The notes under the pieces were generated by a model, which was not told the origin of the DNA, did not search any database, and saw nothing but the letters and a program-made list of their open reading frames with translations. The position numbers were made by a program, and so were the translations under genes. A stretch of DNA of 64,000 bases from contig OZ005609.1 of the NCBI GenBank assembly GCA_963930655.1, forward strand, positions 26,771,001 to 26,835,000, written 5' to 3'. This document shows positions 11,139 through 23,659 of this stretch, one piece after another; positions within the stretch are counted from its first letter, which is position 1; each line of letters starts with the position of its first letter. Source of the DNA: Myrica gale. Taxonomy: Eukaryota; Streptophyta; Magnoliopsida; Fagales; Myricaceae.

Positions 11139-14100
11139 TCAAAGAATTTTCAGTTGAAGATCGGCATAACCAACCCGCGCTTTGTGCCTTTCAAAGAGAT
11201 CTTGAAGTGCTTCAACAAACTGACTATGGACTTCACTGACCTGAAAAGCAAAACCAGACAACTACACTGAAAAATTTTCCCCTGTAGATTTTGAACTTGC
11301 ATAGCTTGAGTAGCTCGCAAGGCCCTGAGATTCCATTCACAAGTGGACTCTCCTCATATTGCCATAATAATATATAGTGCAGCTTGAGGCAGTGCATTTC
11401 TTTTTTAGCATCAGAAGGAGGAGGAGGAGGAGGAGGAGGAGCCACTTCAGAGAGGAGGAGGAGCCACTTCAGAGAGGAGTCTGAAGGCAGAAGATTGAAG
11501 AAAAAGAAGAGGATTTTGAGGACGAAATATGGCAACTGTAAGTAGTGTCGATTGGAGCAGTGTTCAGATTCGATTTTTTTTCTCGTGAGAGCTATGATTC
11601 CAGAAGCATAAAGATGAGGACTTTTATTTATTTATATTGATTTATAGGACCTGGTAGAATACAGGTATCAAATCCCTGAGTCCACTTCAAATTTAATAGA
11701 AACTCAGCAAAAAGAGTTAAGGAGACCAAAAGCAAAGATGCCGGAGCTCTTGGAATGATTCAAAGAGGTGTTTCAGAAGCTATTTTTCCAATTATCATGA
11801 GCAAAAACAGCCAAGGAAGCATAGGAAACATTCCAAGAAGAGTTTCAAGGAGAGATAAAAGTGAGACTATCAAACTTAAATCTCGTAGAAGAGATTTTGA
11901 GAGTACAAGGATGAAAGAAAATGAGAATATGAAAGGTTATTCAGCTAGATTCTAGGAGTTAGCAAATCAAAGAAAAGCTTACGGTGGAGACATTACTGAT
12001 AGTATAATTGTTGAAAAACTATTGAAAGGCTTGCCTGAAAAATTTGACTCCATGCTGGCTGTTATTGAAGTAAAAAAAGAACTTTCTAAATTGGGATTGT
12101 TGGGTCCCCTAAAAATCTCAAGAGCGAAGATTGGAATGACACTCCATAAGGTCATTTGACAGTGCATTTCAATCTAAACTCAATGTCAACTCTGAAAAGT
12201 GTGAAAGGAAACCATCAACATATCATCGAGGTATAAGGAACTCATTTAGAGAAGCTAAAGAGAAAGAGGTGGAGGTAATTATGACAGGAAACCAAGTGGC
12301 AAAGGCTCCTCACAAAAGGTTAAAGCTTTGTAAAAAAAGTGGCCATTGTGACAGAGTATTTCCTTAAAGGAAGCAGCAATGTTATCATTGCAAGAGGTTT
12401 GGTCACTTACAAGAAGATTGTAGATTGAACAATAATCAACAATGAAGGGAAGAATGAAAGGGAATTTTTTTTTATGCATGTCAACATGTCTCCGAAAAGT
12501 AGAATGAGGTGTGGTTCCTGGTATGTACAGGGATATCACAGTCGATTCCAAAGTGACTATGGGAAATGGTGCATTGACGGAAGTGATGGGAAAAGACAGC
12601 ATTGGGGTTGAAACAAAGAAAGGAAGAAAGCACTTCCAAAGAGAAGTTATAGCAGCCAAGAGAGGCGCTAGGAGTTCAAGAGCAGCACATTAAGGGAGAG
12701 AATGTTATGGGTTAATGTGCTGTACAGCACTTTCTACCTAGTTTAGTTAAACTACGGTTATGCTTCTTACTTTGGTTAGTGTTTTGTGAAATGTTCGAAA
12801 TTGTCCGTGTGTATGGGGAAAAACAAGTCGAAAAAGGTAGGAGAGAAAAAAAGAAAAAAGAAAAAAAACCATCTGGTTTGTAGCTTCTTCTCCCCTGTTA
12901 TTACTCTGTTTTTCTGCAGAATTTTGCAGCACCCATTATCTTTTTTGTGAGCTAATTAGCAGCCATTAAATACTCTTACCTTTGTGAGTTATATCTACGG
13001 GAATATCAAGCCAACATGGCCAAACAAAGCAGTGGCATTCATACCTCTTCCATACTGGGATGTGGATTTTTCTTAAGCTCCATTGGTGTACCCACTACTA
13101 CATGCATTGGATGTCTGAAGGGCAACGGAGATCTGCAAAAGAGAAGAGTCGCCTCAAGTAATTGCCAACCCTGCAGATTTCCAGATGATTTTACTACAGA
13201 CCTATTCTCGAGCAAGTGCATTCAAGAAATAAACAGTATTGAGGAAAGAAGCAGAAGAGTGTGAGGATAAGCCAAATACAGAGAAGAATTCAACATATAA
13301 AGAGAATTATACAAACCCCCAAATTCCCCAGAAGTATAGTGGGGTGAACTTGATAACTCTAGAACATTGCAGGAAGAACTTCCCGCTTGGCTTCCACCAC
13401 TTATACACGTGTGACTGTTGCAAAATTGAGGAAAAGAGAGAGGAATAAATTAACTGTTCAGGGTAAAGCAAAAAGCATGAATGACCAAAGCAAAATTAAT
13501 CAACAAGATCATAAGTAATTGACATATGGGGCCATGGAGTACCAGTAACAACTTAATCAAAATAGTCACACAACAATTGCAACAGTATGATGATGGACTA
13601 ACAAAGCAAAAACCATTAAACGCAAATCACATACAAAGCAGCTATTGAAATTGAGAAGTTCTACTTCAAATATGAAATAACTGTGTAGATGTGCCAACGG
13701 ATGAAAAACATATGTCTATGTATTAAGAACCAATACCTGGCCAAAGCAGAAAACTGGAACCAGAGGGCAGCCTGTCTCCAAGGCTATACGCACAAATCCT
13801 CTTCTTGTCTTGAGGAAGGCAATCTACTACAGCAGCAAATTAGAAAATCTACAGAGGAAGGTTCGCGAAAAAAAAAAAGTTCTATGTACATCTGCAAGTA
13901 CATATGCATGCATGCTCATGCACATGTGTGTGCATGGGTGGGTGTGTCTGCGAGGGAGAAAGAGAGAGAGATCTATGATCAAATTAAGAGAAGGAATAAT
14001 GTTAAGCGTGTAGCTAAGAAAAATTTCAAGAAACCAAAGTTTTTACCAACCTGCGGTGTTCAATTATTATCTAATATTTGAATACAGAAATGCATGAGTC

Positions 14101-15941
14101 ATCCCTCATAAACATACAACATAAGGAAGGGTCAAAAGGGTTAAACCTCAGAACCACGCTCCAGAAGAGATGTCTCTTGCACTCCCCCTGGCACTATGAT
14201 GCAACTGTAACCAGCTTCTAAGAGGGAGATGAAATTTTTCTTCGTCGCAGGTGCAAGACCCAACCATGTCCATATGTGCCGCAAAAAAGGTGTGTAGAAC
14301 ACCTAACCATTTTCAGATATGTAGAGTGACTCTGAACATAGAGGTGGGCTCCAAGAAAACTATACAACAACTTCAGGGTAAAAAATCTTACAGCACTACT
14401 AGCAAGGACCTTTATCTTTGGAAGAGGCATGAAACCTGTAAAGTGAGCGAGAACAACAACGCCAATGGGCAGAACTGAATGTGGTTCATAACCAAAGACT
14501 GCATGAAGAATAGAAAAATGTTTATTATGTTATCAAAACAACGAGAAACAAACCATCAAAGATTAATGGGCCAACTACAGCGCTAAAGCTCCATAAAAAA
14601 CTGTTGCACAGACTGCTTAGTAATTTTAATTCCATGGGAAAACTGGAATGACCCCAATAACCACACTCTTGACTTATGTCTAACAAAGCAAGCAAATGCT
14701 AAGCACAAGCTACCATTTTAGGTTGTGCAAGTTCAAAGTTCTCAAAGCTCAACTTGTTCACTAAACTGTACGAAGCGCAAATACTACCAAAACTCACAAA
14801 CTATCTGAGAAACATAGCGTTCAAAATTACACCTTGGTGTGCATATGTCTTTGCCTAGATAATCGGACCATGAAGTCAAGTTCGGTTCTTCATTCATTAT
14901 CTTGTGTGTGAAAGATAATTCCTGTATGTAGGTACTTGAATATAGTTGGATTCAACTAGTAAAATACTTGCAATGATAGGTTAAAAAAATGCGTGCAATG
15001 GGTCTAAAAACTCTAACATGTGGGCGTTGGCATAAAGCAAAGACTCTTATCAATTGCGACCTTCTGATTCCGTAATTTCCATGGTTGGGATTGGCACCAG
15101 AAAGCCGTCAATCCAAATAGACTGGGGTCAGGTAGCTAAACGTGTCCTTTCTTGGCAAACAACTTGATCAAGGGGCAGATCACCGATTTATTCATGATGT
15201 AACGAAGATGCCTTATCTCAAATATCCCCTCATTTTAATTGAGGATGAGAGCAGAAAAAATAAAAGTAAAAAGAACATTGAGATGGGACAACGAAACTAG
15301 TTGACAAAGAACATAAACCGGAAAAAAAAAATGAAGGATGAATGGTACAAACCATAAGGACGATCAGCACGGAAGGATTGTATATCCTCTACATGCAGAG
15401 TCACTGGGAAGTAATGGCAAACATGCCTACATATATACCTGCAAATAAAATATTCTCGCTTTAATATCCGTTATAAAAGCAAATCGAAGGGATGTTATGC
15501 AAACAATGATAATAACGGAATAAAAGACAGGTGAACTGTGAAGAGGGGAAAGAAAGCAGTAGAAGACCTGGACAATCTTTGGCCCAATCCGCTGTTGTCG
15601 TCAACGGGAATGAACATAAATATTGCAAGCATTCCGAATACCCTGATTAAATTCAAAATACAGCGAATTTGAAAACAGCAGTAAAAGAGAGACAGATAGA
15701 AAAAAAAAAAAAAAAAACTGGGAAGGGCCAGAAAAAACACGAACAAAAAGGCTTTAGACATGGGAAGGAAGAAGGAAAAGAAGAGCAAAGCGAGGTTGAA
15801 ATGGATGGCTCCCAGCCATATCCCCAGCGCAACTACTGAATGCAGTCTGTTCGATTCAAATTCTTCACCTCCCTTAAATACCCTCGGCTGCGGCTGTGAT
15901 TGTGGCTTCCTCTCCCTTTTGCTATCCGCTTCCGTCACCAT
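11139..15941 (-). CDS. DGAT2: Diacylglycerol O-acyltransferase 2, copy A (9 exons)
   Basis: Same enzyme as copy B, and the better conserved of the two. Exons (read downwards): 15941-15745, 15642-15568, 15438-15353, 14498-14392, 14302-14147, 13823-13737, 13414-13317, 13132-13045, 11240-11139; total 996 nt, 331 aa plus stop, close to the 314 aa of Arabidopsis DGAT2. Visible landmarks are [14 protein letters not shown] (first membrane segment, exon 1), HYFPV (about aa 99-103), FGYEPHS (about aa 121-127), VPGG (about aa 192-195), [30 protein letters not shown], and a C-terminus ending ADLQLKIL. All introns are GT-AG. The start at 15941 was chosen because it aligns with copy B; an in-frame upstream ATG exists at 16040. 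Intron 8 contains a copia remnant whose LTR ends only about 28 bp from exon 8. No inactivating change was seen. Confidence 0.92.
11405..11490. repeat. (AGG)n microsatellite with internal 24-bp duplication
   Basis: About nine AGG/GAG triplets are followed by two copies of a GAGGAGGAGCCACTTCAGAG-type unit. They lie inside intron 8 of DGAT2-A, about 165 bp upstream (in gene direction) of the last exon. Confidence 0.8.
11700..13016 (+). mobile_element. Ty1/copia gag-protease remnant with 3' LTR, in DGAT2-A intron 8
   Basis: The plus strand carries a decayed copia gag: a UBN2-type region ([17 protein letters not shown], then YSARF, stop, [20 protein letters not shown], then [17 protein letters not shown]), a CCHC zinc knuckle ([14 protein letters not shown], about 12,380-12,425) and a protease-like piece ([20 protein letters not shown]). 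This is followed by a purine-rich tract (AAGGGAGAGAA) directly before TGTTATGGG at 12,703. From there to about 13,016 (ending CCAACA) is a plausible 3' LTR of about 314 bp. The rest of pol and the 5' LTR are missing. The LTR ends 28 bp from the exon 8 splice donor on the opposite strand. Three or more stops interrupt gag. Confidence 0.75.
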
Positions 15942-16317
15942 CGTCAGCTCCTCCTTTCCTTCAGCTTTTCTCCCTCCTCCTCCAAGAACAAATTCTACTA
16001 ACTTCAAAGTTGTGTATCGTTCTGTTACCTTTCCAACCAAAACGGCAATAATAAAATTCTGATAGGGAACGGAAGCCCGAAAAAATAAAAAGAAAGAAGT
16101 TTAGAGCTTCAGTCCATGGGAGTCACCGCCCCTTTCGGGTATGACGTTCCCAGAAAAGACAAGAAGTTACTCTCGGCTTTTCCAGTTAGTTTCCTGTTTA
16201 GAGTCACACATCCACATGCTCAAATTTATTATTGATAAAACATCAATCAAAGTTATATCCGAGCTTAGAAAAAAAAATCTAAAAGTTGTATCAGCTAAAC
16301 AAACACAAAAATCAGGG

Positions 16318-17888
16318 ATACGTTTGTTTTCACAATATTTGTAGAATTTTGAGTGTTTTAAAATTTTTTAGGTGAAGTTGAAGGTGTATTTATGTTTGTG
16401 TAATAGTTGGTGAGGTATAAAAAAAGTAATCATGTTTTTGAAGGTTGTTCGTAGATTATTTTTATTGTGATGAGTGAAGAAAATAAAATTTAAAATAAAA
16501 TTATTTATAATATTTATTATAAATTCGAATTTATTTTTTATTTTTTATTATAATATTAATAATTTTTTTAACGCACTGAACGTTGGGCCACATTTTAACG
16601 CACTGCCTGTTAGGGTCCCCGGTCAAGGACTCCACAATAATTACCAACTCCTCCACGCGATCCGCTCCAACACCGTAATTGATCCTCCCGAACCGTTTCT
16701 AGTAACACACGAACGTAGAATTTAGGATCAAACACACAACAAATGAAGAATACCCTACTCTTATTACGAAGAACGTGGTCTAAGGATTATTAGTCCTTCG
16801 AAACACAAGAACACTCGTACAAGGGTTATTAGCCCAAGCACGCCCAACTCAAGAGGTTATTAGCCCCCAAGTCTACTGGCATAAACGTGTCTATGCCTGG
16901 TCACTCTCAGAAAGCTCTCTAACTCTCAATACTCAACTCTATGACTGAATGAATTCTAATGCTCCTGAAGAGTGCTTATATAGCCTTCTCAGGAGCTTAC
17001 AAAACCCTAACTGAATCAAATCAAATCTTCAAGATTCTAAGGAAACAATTCCTAGAATCAAGGAGATTTGATGATTCATTCCTAAAACATCAAAACTCAA
17101 AATGAAAGACAATCTTATAGAAACATCATAATTCTAGATGATAGTATTTATTCAATCACTACCATAATTGAAGATAATCTCTGAAGATGTTGATCTCGCC
17201 GCCCTACATGGTGGCGCCGTCGCCATGCTCCTCCTTGGGTGGTGATGCTCCTCTGACTCCCAAGGTCATGCTCGTCACTTCCCGTCCGGTCACCGCTATG
17301 GGTGGTGGTGCTCCGCTGCCGGTGGTGGCTGCTGTGGGTAGCCACTCTTGGTCCTCTGCTGCTGCTTGGCTTGGTTGGGGGCCAAGGCCCTGCTGTGGCG
17401 CTAAGTCATGACAAGACCATGTGGTGGCCATGAGCTTGCCATGACATGTCTGCGGTTGGCTGACTTGCTTGCTGGGCGTGGGCATCGCTGGGCTGCCATG
17501 GCTTGTCAATGGTGCTGGTGTGCCTTACTCGCGCGCGGGCATGCTGATGTCATGGCTTGTGTGTGGTGTCTCGGCGCTGTTGGGGTGTCAAAGGCGCCCA
17601 TGGGTGTCATTGGCGCCGCATCTCGCATGTTATCCTCCTTCTCGTGGTAGTTCAAGCCAAGGTCTTCATTGAGGATCCTTTTACTGCCGCCTGACTCGCC
17701 TGATGCCTGACGCAACTGCAGGCTTGATGAGCCACTGCCGCCTGACGTGTGACGTAGCTGCAGGTCTGACTCACCATTGCCGCCTGAAGCAGCTGTACTC
17801 CGTGATATGACGAATCCTACAAATCATGTTCGACGGTAGTTTCTTAAATTGAATGCGAATCCTACGAATTCTGCCAAACCGAACATGA
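16318..17888 (-). mobile_element. Retroelement-derived insertion upstream of DGAT2-A
   Basis: Upstream of copy B the text AAAATCAGGTAAGTAAATAACACGGGACC is continuous. Upstream of copy A its two halves (AAAATCAGG near 16,310 and CAGGTAAAGTCAGGAACACGGG near 17,889) are about 1.57 kb apart, so this block looks inserted or was lost from copy B. On the minus strand the part at about 17,000-16,640 resembles an LTR with a CTATATAAG promoter box, followed by GGTGTTGGAGCGGAT, a degenerate version of a tRNA-Met primer site. The GC-rich part at 17,150-17,800 has Pro/Gly/Thr-rich open frames on both strands that I do not recognise. Confidence 0.45.
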
Positions 17889-17910
17889 CCAGGTAAAGTC
17901 AGGAACACGG

Positions 17911-18355
17911 GACCGATTGCCCAACCGTCTCTACATAATACATTAATTCCTACACCTAACGATCACCTATCTCCCCTTTTCTTCTTATGTATTAAAATGG
18001 GAGGGGCTCACTCCAACGAAGATTTCCCACTTCTACAATTTTTTTTTTAGCAAATACCGGACCATATTATATATAAAAACCAGAGTTCAGAAAACAAAGC
18101 CAAAAGACCAAACGTCAAGGGGTCAAGACCGATTGCCCAACCGTCTCTACATAATACATTAATTCCTACACCTAACGATCAACTATCTCCCCTTTTCTTC
18201 TTTATGTATTAAAATGGGAGGGGCTCACTCCAACGAGATTTTCCTCCCGGCTCCGCCCACTTCTACAATTTTTTTTTAGCAAATACCGGACCATATTATA
18301 TATAAAAACCAGAGTTCAGAAAACAAAGCCAAAATACAAAACGTCAAGGGGTCAA
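17911..18355. repeat. About 216-bp tandem duplication
   Basis: A unit starting GACCGATTGCCCAACCGTCT at 17,911 and ending near AACGTCAAGGGGTCAA is repeated from about 18,128. The second copy has a few substitutions and about a dozen extra bases. It contains no gene; part of it resembles the upstream region of DGAT2-B. Confidence 0.85.
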
Positions 18356-18359
18356 ATAC

Positions 18360-20600
18360 CTCGTAAATCCAAGGATAATAACAAGAGTTCTCAGAAATAA
18401 GGGGATGTCTCCCCGCCCACTTCTACAATTATTTACTAGAGAACGTTCACGGAGAATAATCTAAGAAAATTATGTTAGCTTATAATTGAGTATTTGTTTG
18501 ATTCCGTGTCAAATGATAAATAAATTGAGTTGTAATGTGTCTTTTTTATACAAATGAGTCTAAATGTTTAAGAGGATAAACATGATCTCTTTTATTTGTC
18601 TATTAATTATTTGTTCCTCATTTGAGAGAAAAATATTTAAGAGATTCCAAACCTAAATTTTCTCACACAATCACTTTAAAACTAACATTCATAGTGTTGA
18701 AGGAGTCTAATTGCCGGAATTATAGTGTTGAAGAACAAGATCTTTCGCAAAGAATCCATAAGAAGAATCTCAAGTGTATAATCATTTGGAGTGATTTTTT
18801 TTTTGAAGAGTGGTTCAAAAAGTTTTATGTCATCAATAAAATCTCTAAAATCTCGTCCCTTGTTGTAATTGGAGTTTGATTTAATTTCTATAATTTATTT
18901 TATTAATTTAATTTTATTATTGTTCACATCTAAACAGGAAGATTCTAGAACACTTACAAAAAAAGATCAAGTCAAAGGATAATTTCTGCCGTCATCAGTC
19001 TAAAGAAAGGGAGTATGCGATAATGCGAGCTTCCACGGGGAAGTCGGCAAGTGAGCTGTCCAAGGAGTCAAAAGCCTATGTATGAGCCCCATATATCTCT
19101 AATGTATTGTGACACTTATTTATTGGGCATATAACATGCGAGACAAATAACAAAGCTAAGTCATTTATTTGGAATGCCGAATTCGGATATGGCAACTAGC
19201 ATGAACATCCCATTTGAAACCATTTTGTGCGGAACGGTTTTCCTCCGATTTCTTCCTTCCCTGCAATCTTGTGCTGTCATTCTTGCAAGGGCTTCTACAC
19301 CGGTGCTGTCCTGCGGTAGAGCAACGAAAATTGGTGCTATTTTTTGCTTCCAATTACGAAGGTTAGTCATGTAGTCAGAAAACTATGAACGTGAATGAAA
19401 AGAAAAGAACACGTGAGATGAATACCCAGCTTAAATAGCACTACTTTTCTTTTTTTCTCCTGAGGTGAAACTTGAAATTACGAGTTCAAGATTCACCGCA
19501 TGACTGTAACTCCAAAATTGGAACGTTTGGACAATTAATTTGAATCTCAGACTCACTTGAGTTGTGAAAGAATCTTGCTTCTCTTGAAGGGCTATGTTTA
19601 CCTTCTTATCCTGCATAGTCAGTATGGGTAAACCTGATCCTCTCCCAGTTTTTTCAGGTACCAAAATGGTGGAAGAACTAGACCTCGAAGTCCTTCCAAT
19701 ATCGATCTCAAGGCTGAACTGATTGGAAAACAAGAGCAAAATAAGTCAACAGTAGCTGAAACCGAAGACACAACCCGAAACAACACGCGTCAATAATTCG
19801 TTTTCAGGGCATATATTAGTAAATGGAATAGAAGAACCAGCTCCCATCCAAACCTAATCAATTTTCAGATAAGGGCTTTTTAAAAGTTTCACTGTCTATT
19901 GTTTGCTGCCAAAGATACGCGAGCTAAATTTATCTAGATAGAACCTAAAGTAATACTCGATTCTCGAGCACCTCTAGTCGCTCCATCAGGTTGCCTTTGT
20001 AAAGTTTTTCAAGTTAGTTATATTATATTTTATATTTTGGGATTGGGCATCTATGACAAGTATCCCACGTGAAAACTCCTACATTGTAAGCCTTACAAGT
20101 CGAGAGAGAGAGACTTCCTTCTCTATAGGCCTCTCCCCCTTTTCTCTTCTGCGACCCACCCGATTTCTTTCGTTCTCAGTACCACGGGGGAGGAGTACCT
20201 CCTCCCGTCTGCCCCCTCCTGGTTTCTTTCTTGTTTGGTTTTCTTTTTTAATAATGGTAGTTTTTGTGTTCCGGTGATTCTTGCTTGGGTGGAGTTTCAT
20301 CGACGTCAAGAAGGCGTTTTTCAGCGAGCACGCACCCCGTGGTCGGTTTCCGTAGCTTCGGATCTCCGACGTCGTCTCTGTCCGATGTTCACACTCTAGC
20401 TCCTGGCTCTCCACACACCCCTCCTGCGACGCGTGGATCTGACGCGTTTGGTGTGTCTTCCTCCTCTTTTGGCCGAGCTTCTCATACTGGAGAGGCATTA
20501 ATTTACAACTACCTTGCCATACTCTCTTGTCTCTATACAATCTTCCCCCAGACTCCCAGTTATTCTATTCTTATCTCGTCATCTCCAATATGATAGTTTG
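18360..20600. other. Intergenic, no gene recognised
   Basis: AT-rich at 18,440-18,980, then mixed sequence. Short open frames occur (19,161-19,370 on both strands; 19,431-19,739 minus; 20,053-20,593 both strands), but none shows a family motif, a plausible splice structure or a consistent neighbour. The pyrimidine-rich 20,100-20,240 segment could be an untranslated leader of a lost gene or LINE. I make no functional call. Confidence 0.4.
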
Positions 20601-21203
20601 ACTGTAGAAAATTATACTTACTTGATCTGACAAACGATCTTGAACTTTTTTATGCAATTAAATCTTTAATCTTGATAATCTTCAGGTCTTGTTGATCTCA
20701 CACCTTGAATCTTTAATTTCACAATAGAGTAGCCCAAATGTTCTGCCTCCTTCATCTCCACGCCTCACAGCTGTCATAGGGTTTCTCAAAGTCCTAATGG
20801 CCAACTATCTAGAAAAAGCTATCTTATAGTCTTTTTCTAAACCTAGTTGTGATATAGCGTGTGATCGTTAGGAACCTTACATCTTGGCCGTATGATCACA
20901 TGAAAAAACTCTCTTTCCATTAACTCCCTTATATTTTTTATTTCGAATTTTGGGCTTCTACTAATTGTGATCATGTCCATTAACATATCACAATTTACCC
21001 CCGGGTATTTGAGATTGATTTATGAAATCCTCTTTGCTAACAATTATTCGTTTATTTATCCTTCCACCATACTATATTCTATATGAGTTAATAGGATCAG
21101 AATCATATCACCGATTAAGTCCCTAACTCATATAATTCTCAATTCACGATCTGTAACTCGTTGGACTATCAATTGTTTCCAAAATAATTTCACAAATAAA
21201 TAC

Positions 21204-21250
<47 letters not shown>

Positions 21251-23394
21251 TTTGAAAAATATTTTCAAAAATACCATTGGCCAATAGATATTTTTTAGTC
21301 CAATCCTATACAGATATATTGAATATACTGTCTCATCAAGAGACTGGTGGATTCCTTATTGAGTAACTATACAAACTCATTTATTATATACAAGACCCAA
21401 CGTTATATGAAATATTTGGCCTAGAAGGATCATCACCAAATGACTCGGTTAAAGTACAAACACACAATAATCAGATCTACATAAACCTCTCAGGTTTAAG
21501 GATACAATAAACCAATTGTGCTGAATACCTTCTCAATATCAATGATCACTTCCAGAAGGTATTCATATTTGATCTCGTTCAGTGCATGTACACTTACATT
21601 ACACCCACTCGTTTGCTTAATATCGCTACCTTAATGACGAAGTCCATCATCCTATCAAATAGAGGCACAACGAGTGTAGACCTATCGCACATCAAGATGT
21701 ATCACGGTCTAGAACAAAACATCATGTGAACAAGAAACCGAATAGTCATACTTTCCGCCTTTGATTCATTAATTATTGGCATAACTTTTTTACAATGTTA
21801 CTCAATAATATCTATATAGCATCTTATGTCACATCATATTACCCAATAAATAAATATAAACATGTGACATCTAAATAACTATTATTCAAATAAATGATTT
21901 TTTGGCATATATAAAATTAATTTGGGTAGCAAAAATGGTTAACGTATCATTTGAAATATTATATAATTAGTGCTTTAAAATAATCTTATTGCATCCAATT
22001 AGTATATTCTACTAGGTTTGGAAATTGCTGGAAATTCGGCAATTTCCACGCGAGCAGACTGGCGCGTTGCCCTGGAATTTCCAGGGCCTCGTGCACGGGA
22101 CGCCCTGTAAATCGAGCTCGGGTGTATCTTCAGCTAAAAACAATCCGGTGGACAACGGGATTCTCCTTGCATCCAATCCATGAACCCAACATTCTCCTTC
22201 GGCCCTACTGTGATCAAGTGGTCATGGGAGCTAAAATCGTGGGAACTGGAAATGAATGTTCTAAAATTTGAAATTTCGAGAGAGGAACCAAGAAAAAAAA
22301 TTTCGAGAATGGAGAATGGGTCCGGTGGCGTTTTCAACGGATTAAGCTCATTAAATGACGTGGTAAAGCTTCTCACCATCGAATTGTTTAAAAGCGAATC
22401 GTGACCGCCGCTTATGAGGCTTATAACAATAAGAGCTTATGATAATAACTGGACTCCGGAACACACGACATCATTTAAGCTTTCGTTTAGTGCATTCGGT
22501 TCAAATGGTGGGCTGGCGTGGGAAAGGGTTGCTTGCATGGAAAATGGAAGTATGGAAAGATCACGGACTAAAAATTTGAAAGATTAAGTTTTATGACTAA
22601 AAATAAAAAGGGTGAAAACCTAGTGACTAAAAAGTAAATTTCCCTAATATTTAATAGGTTATAGTCCTCAATTTAAATATTTTAACTTAAAAAAGAAAAA
22701 ATAAGTTTCAAATATCGGTTAAACTTTTTGAAATCCTCATTTAATTCAAATAAACACATAATTCGTAATTTCAAAGGAGATAGACTTCTAACTTTAAAAT
22801 TCAAAAAAGACTATCGGACTTCCAATTTTAAAATTAAAAAAATATTGATCTTCCAATTTTTATCTGGTTGAAAGAAGTTTTTAAAACTAAAACTATAATT
22901 AAGAAAATTATATATAATATCTACTATAACTCAAGAAAGATTAAATATATTAGATATATTATCAATTGACAAATCTTCAGTACAAAACTTTGATCGGTAG
23001 GTTTGCATCAAAAAGTAAAAAAAATACTTTTTAAATAAAATTTATTGATATTTTATATTTTAATATAATAATTTATAATTTATTATAAAAGGCCTCTTTT
23101 TATAATTTTGCATAAGGCCCATTTATCTTAGAGACGCCTTGCTTACGAAGCTATCAAAATAACATTGTGAGCAATGACTTGAGCGCAAGTAATATGATTG
23201 ACGTACAATGGCGTCTTTGTCGCAATATTGTTCCTTTTCTCTCTCTATTTATGTCGAGTGTTAAAGTTGCTGGAAAATTAGTTGATATGAAACAAAAAAT
23301 ATAGTTAATGGGTTTTATTTTCTACTCCTTTCAATTTGTTTAGTAAGCTCGGACTGCAGTTTGGATCATTAGAGCTCGAACTGCAGTTTGATTC
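20600..23394. other. AT-rich intergenic DNA, no gene recognised
   Basis: Very AT-rich throughout, with an (AT)n microsatellite and a short GC-rich island at about 22,020-22,130. The regular, promoter-free text at 20,650-21,800 looks like an old retroelement LTR or leader, but I could not find paired ends, a primer site or coding remnants. Open frames at 22,134-22,404 on both strands have no recognisable motif. Confidence 0.4.
21206..21246. repeat. (AT)n microsatellite
   Basis: About 20 uninterrupted AT dinucleotides. Confidence 0.95.
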
Positions 23395-23397
23395 ATG

Positions 23398-23652
23398 CAC
23401 TACAAAAAAAATGGCCTTCAGCGGCGGTCGGAAACCCGCTGCTAAAGGTCAAAAAACCGCTGTTATATCTTTAGCAGCGGTTTTTTAGTGGCGGTCACGA
23501 CCGCCGCTATAAGTCCGTCGCAGTTGCTCTATCGCGGACCGCCGGTGAAGACCTCGGGTCTAAAGGGGGGTCAATGACCGCCGCTACAGGTAATACCTTT
23601 AGCGGCGTTTTGCAAAAAACGCTGCTAAAGGAAGACCTGTTTTTTTGTAGTG
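23398..23652. mobile_element. CACTA-type MITE, 255 bp, with 3-bp TSD
   Basis: The element starts CACTACAAAAAAAATGGCC and ends with the inverted form (TTTTTTTGTAGTG). ATG lies immediately outside both ends (23395-23397 and 23653-23655), the 3-bp duplication typical of CACTA (En/Spm) elements. The interior is made of GC-rich inverted motifs (AGCGGCGGTC / GACCGCCGCT) that could fold into several hairpins. There is no coding sequence, so it depends on a transposase elsewhere. Confidence 0.85.
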
Positions 23653-23659
23653 ATGAAAG

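Noticed and set aside
17148..17715. Overlapping Pro/Gly/Ser-rich frames on both strands
   Set aside because: No domain, GC-rich composition alone explains the lack of stops, and the block looks like an insertion.
19161..19739. Minus-strand frames suggesting a small gene
   Set aside because: No recognisable family, no splice-linked partner exon and an equally long frame on the opposite strand.
20053..20593. Possible coding region on either strand
   Set aside because: Low-complexity Ser/Arg/Pro frames in pyrimidine-rich DNA; no conserved motif.
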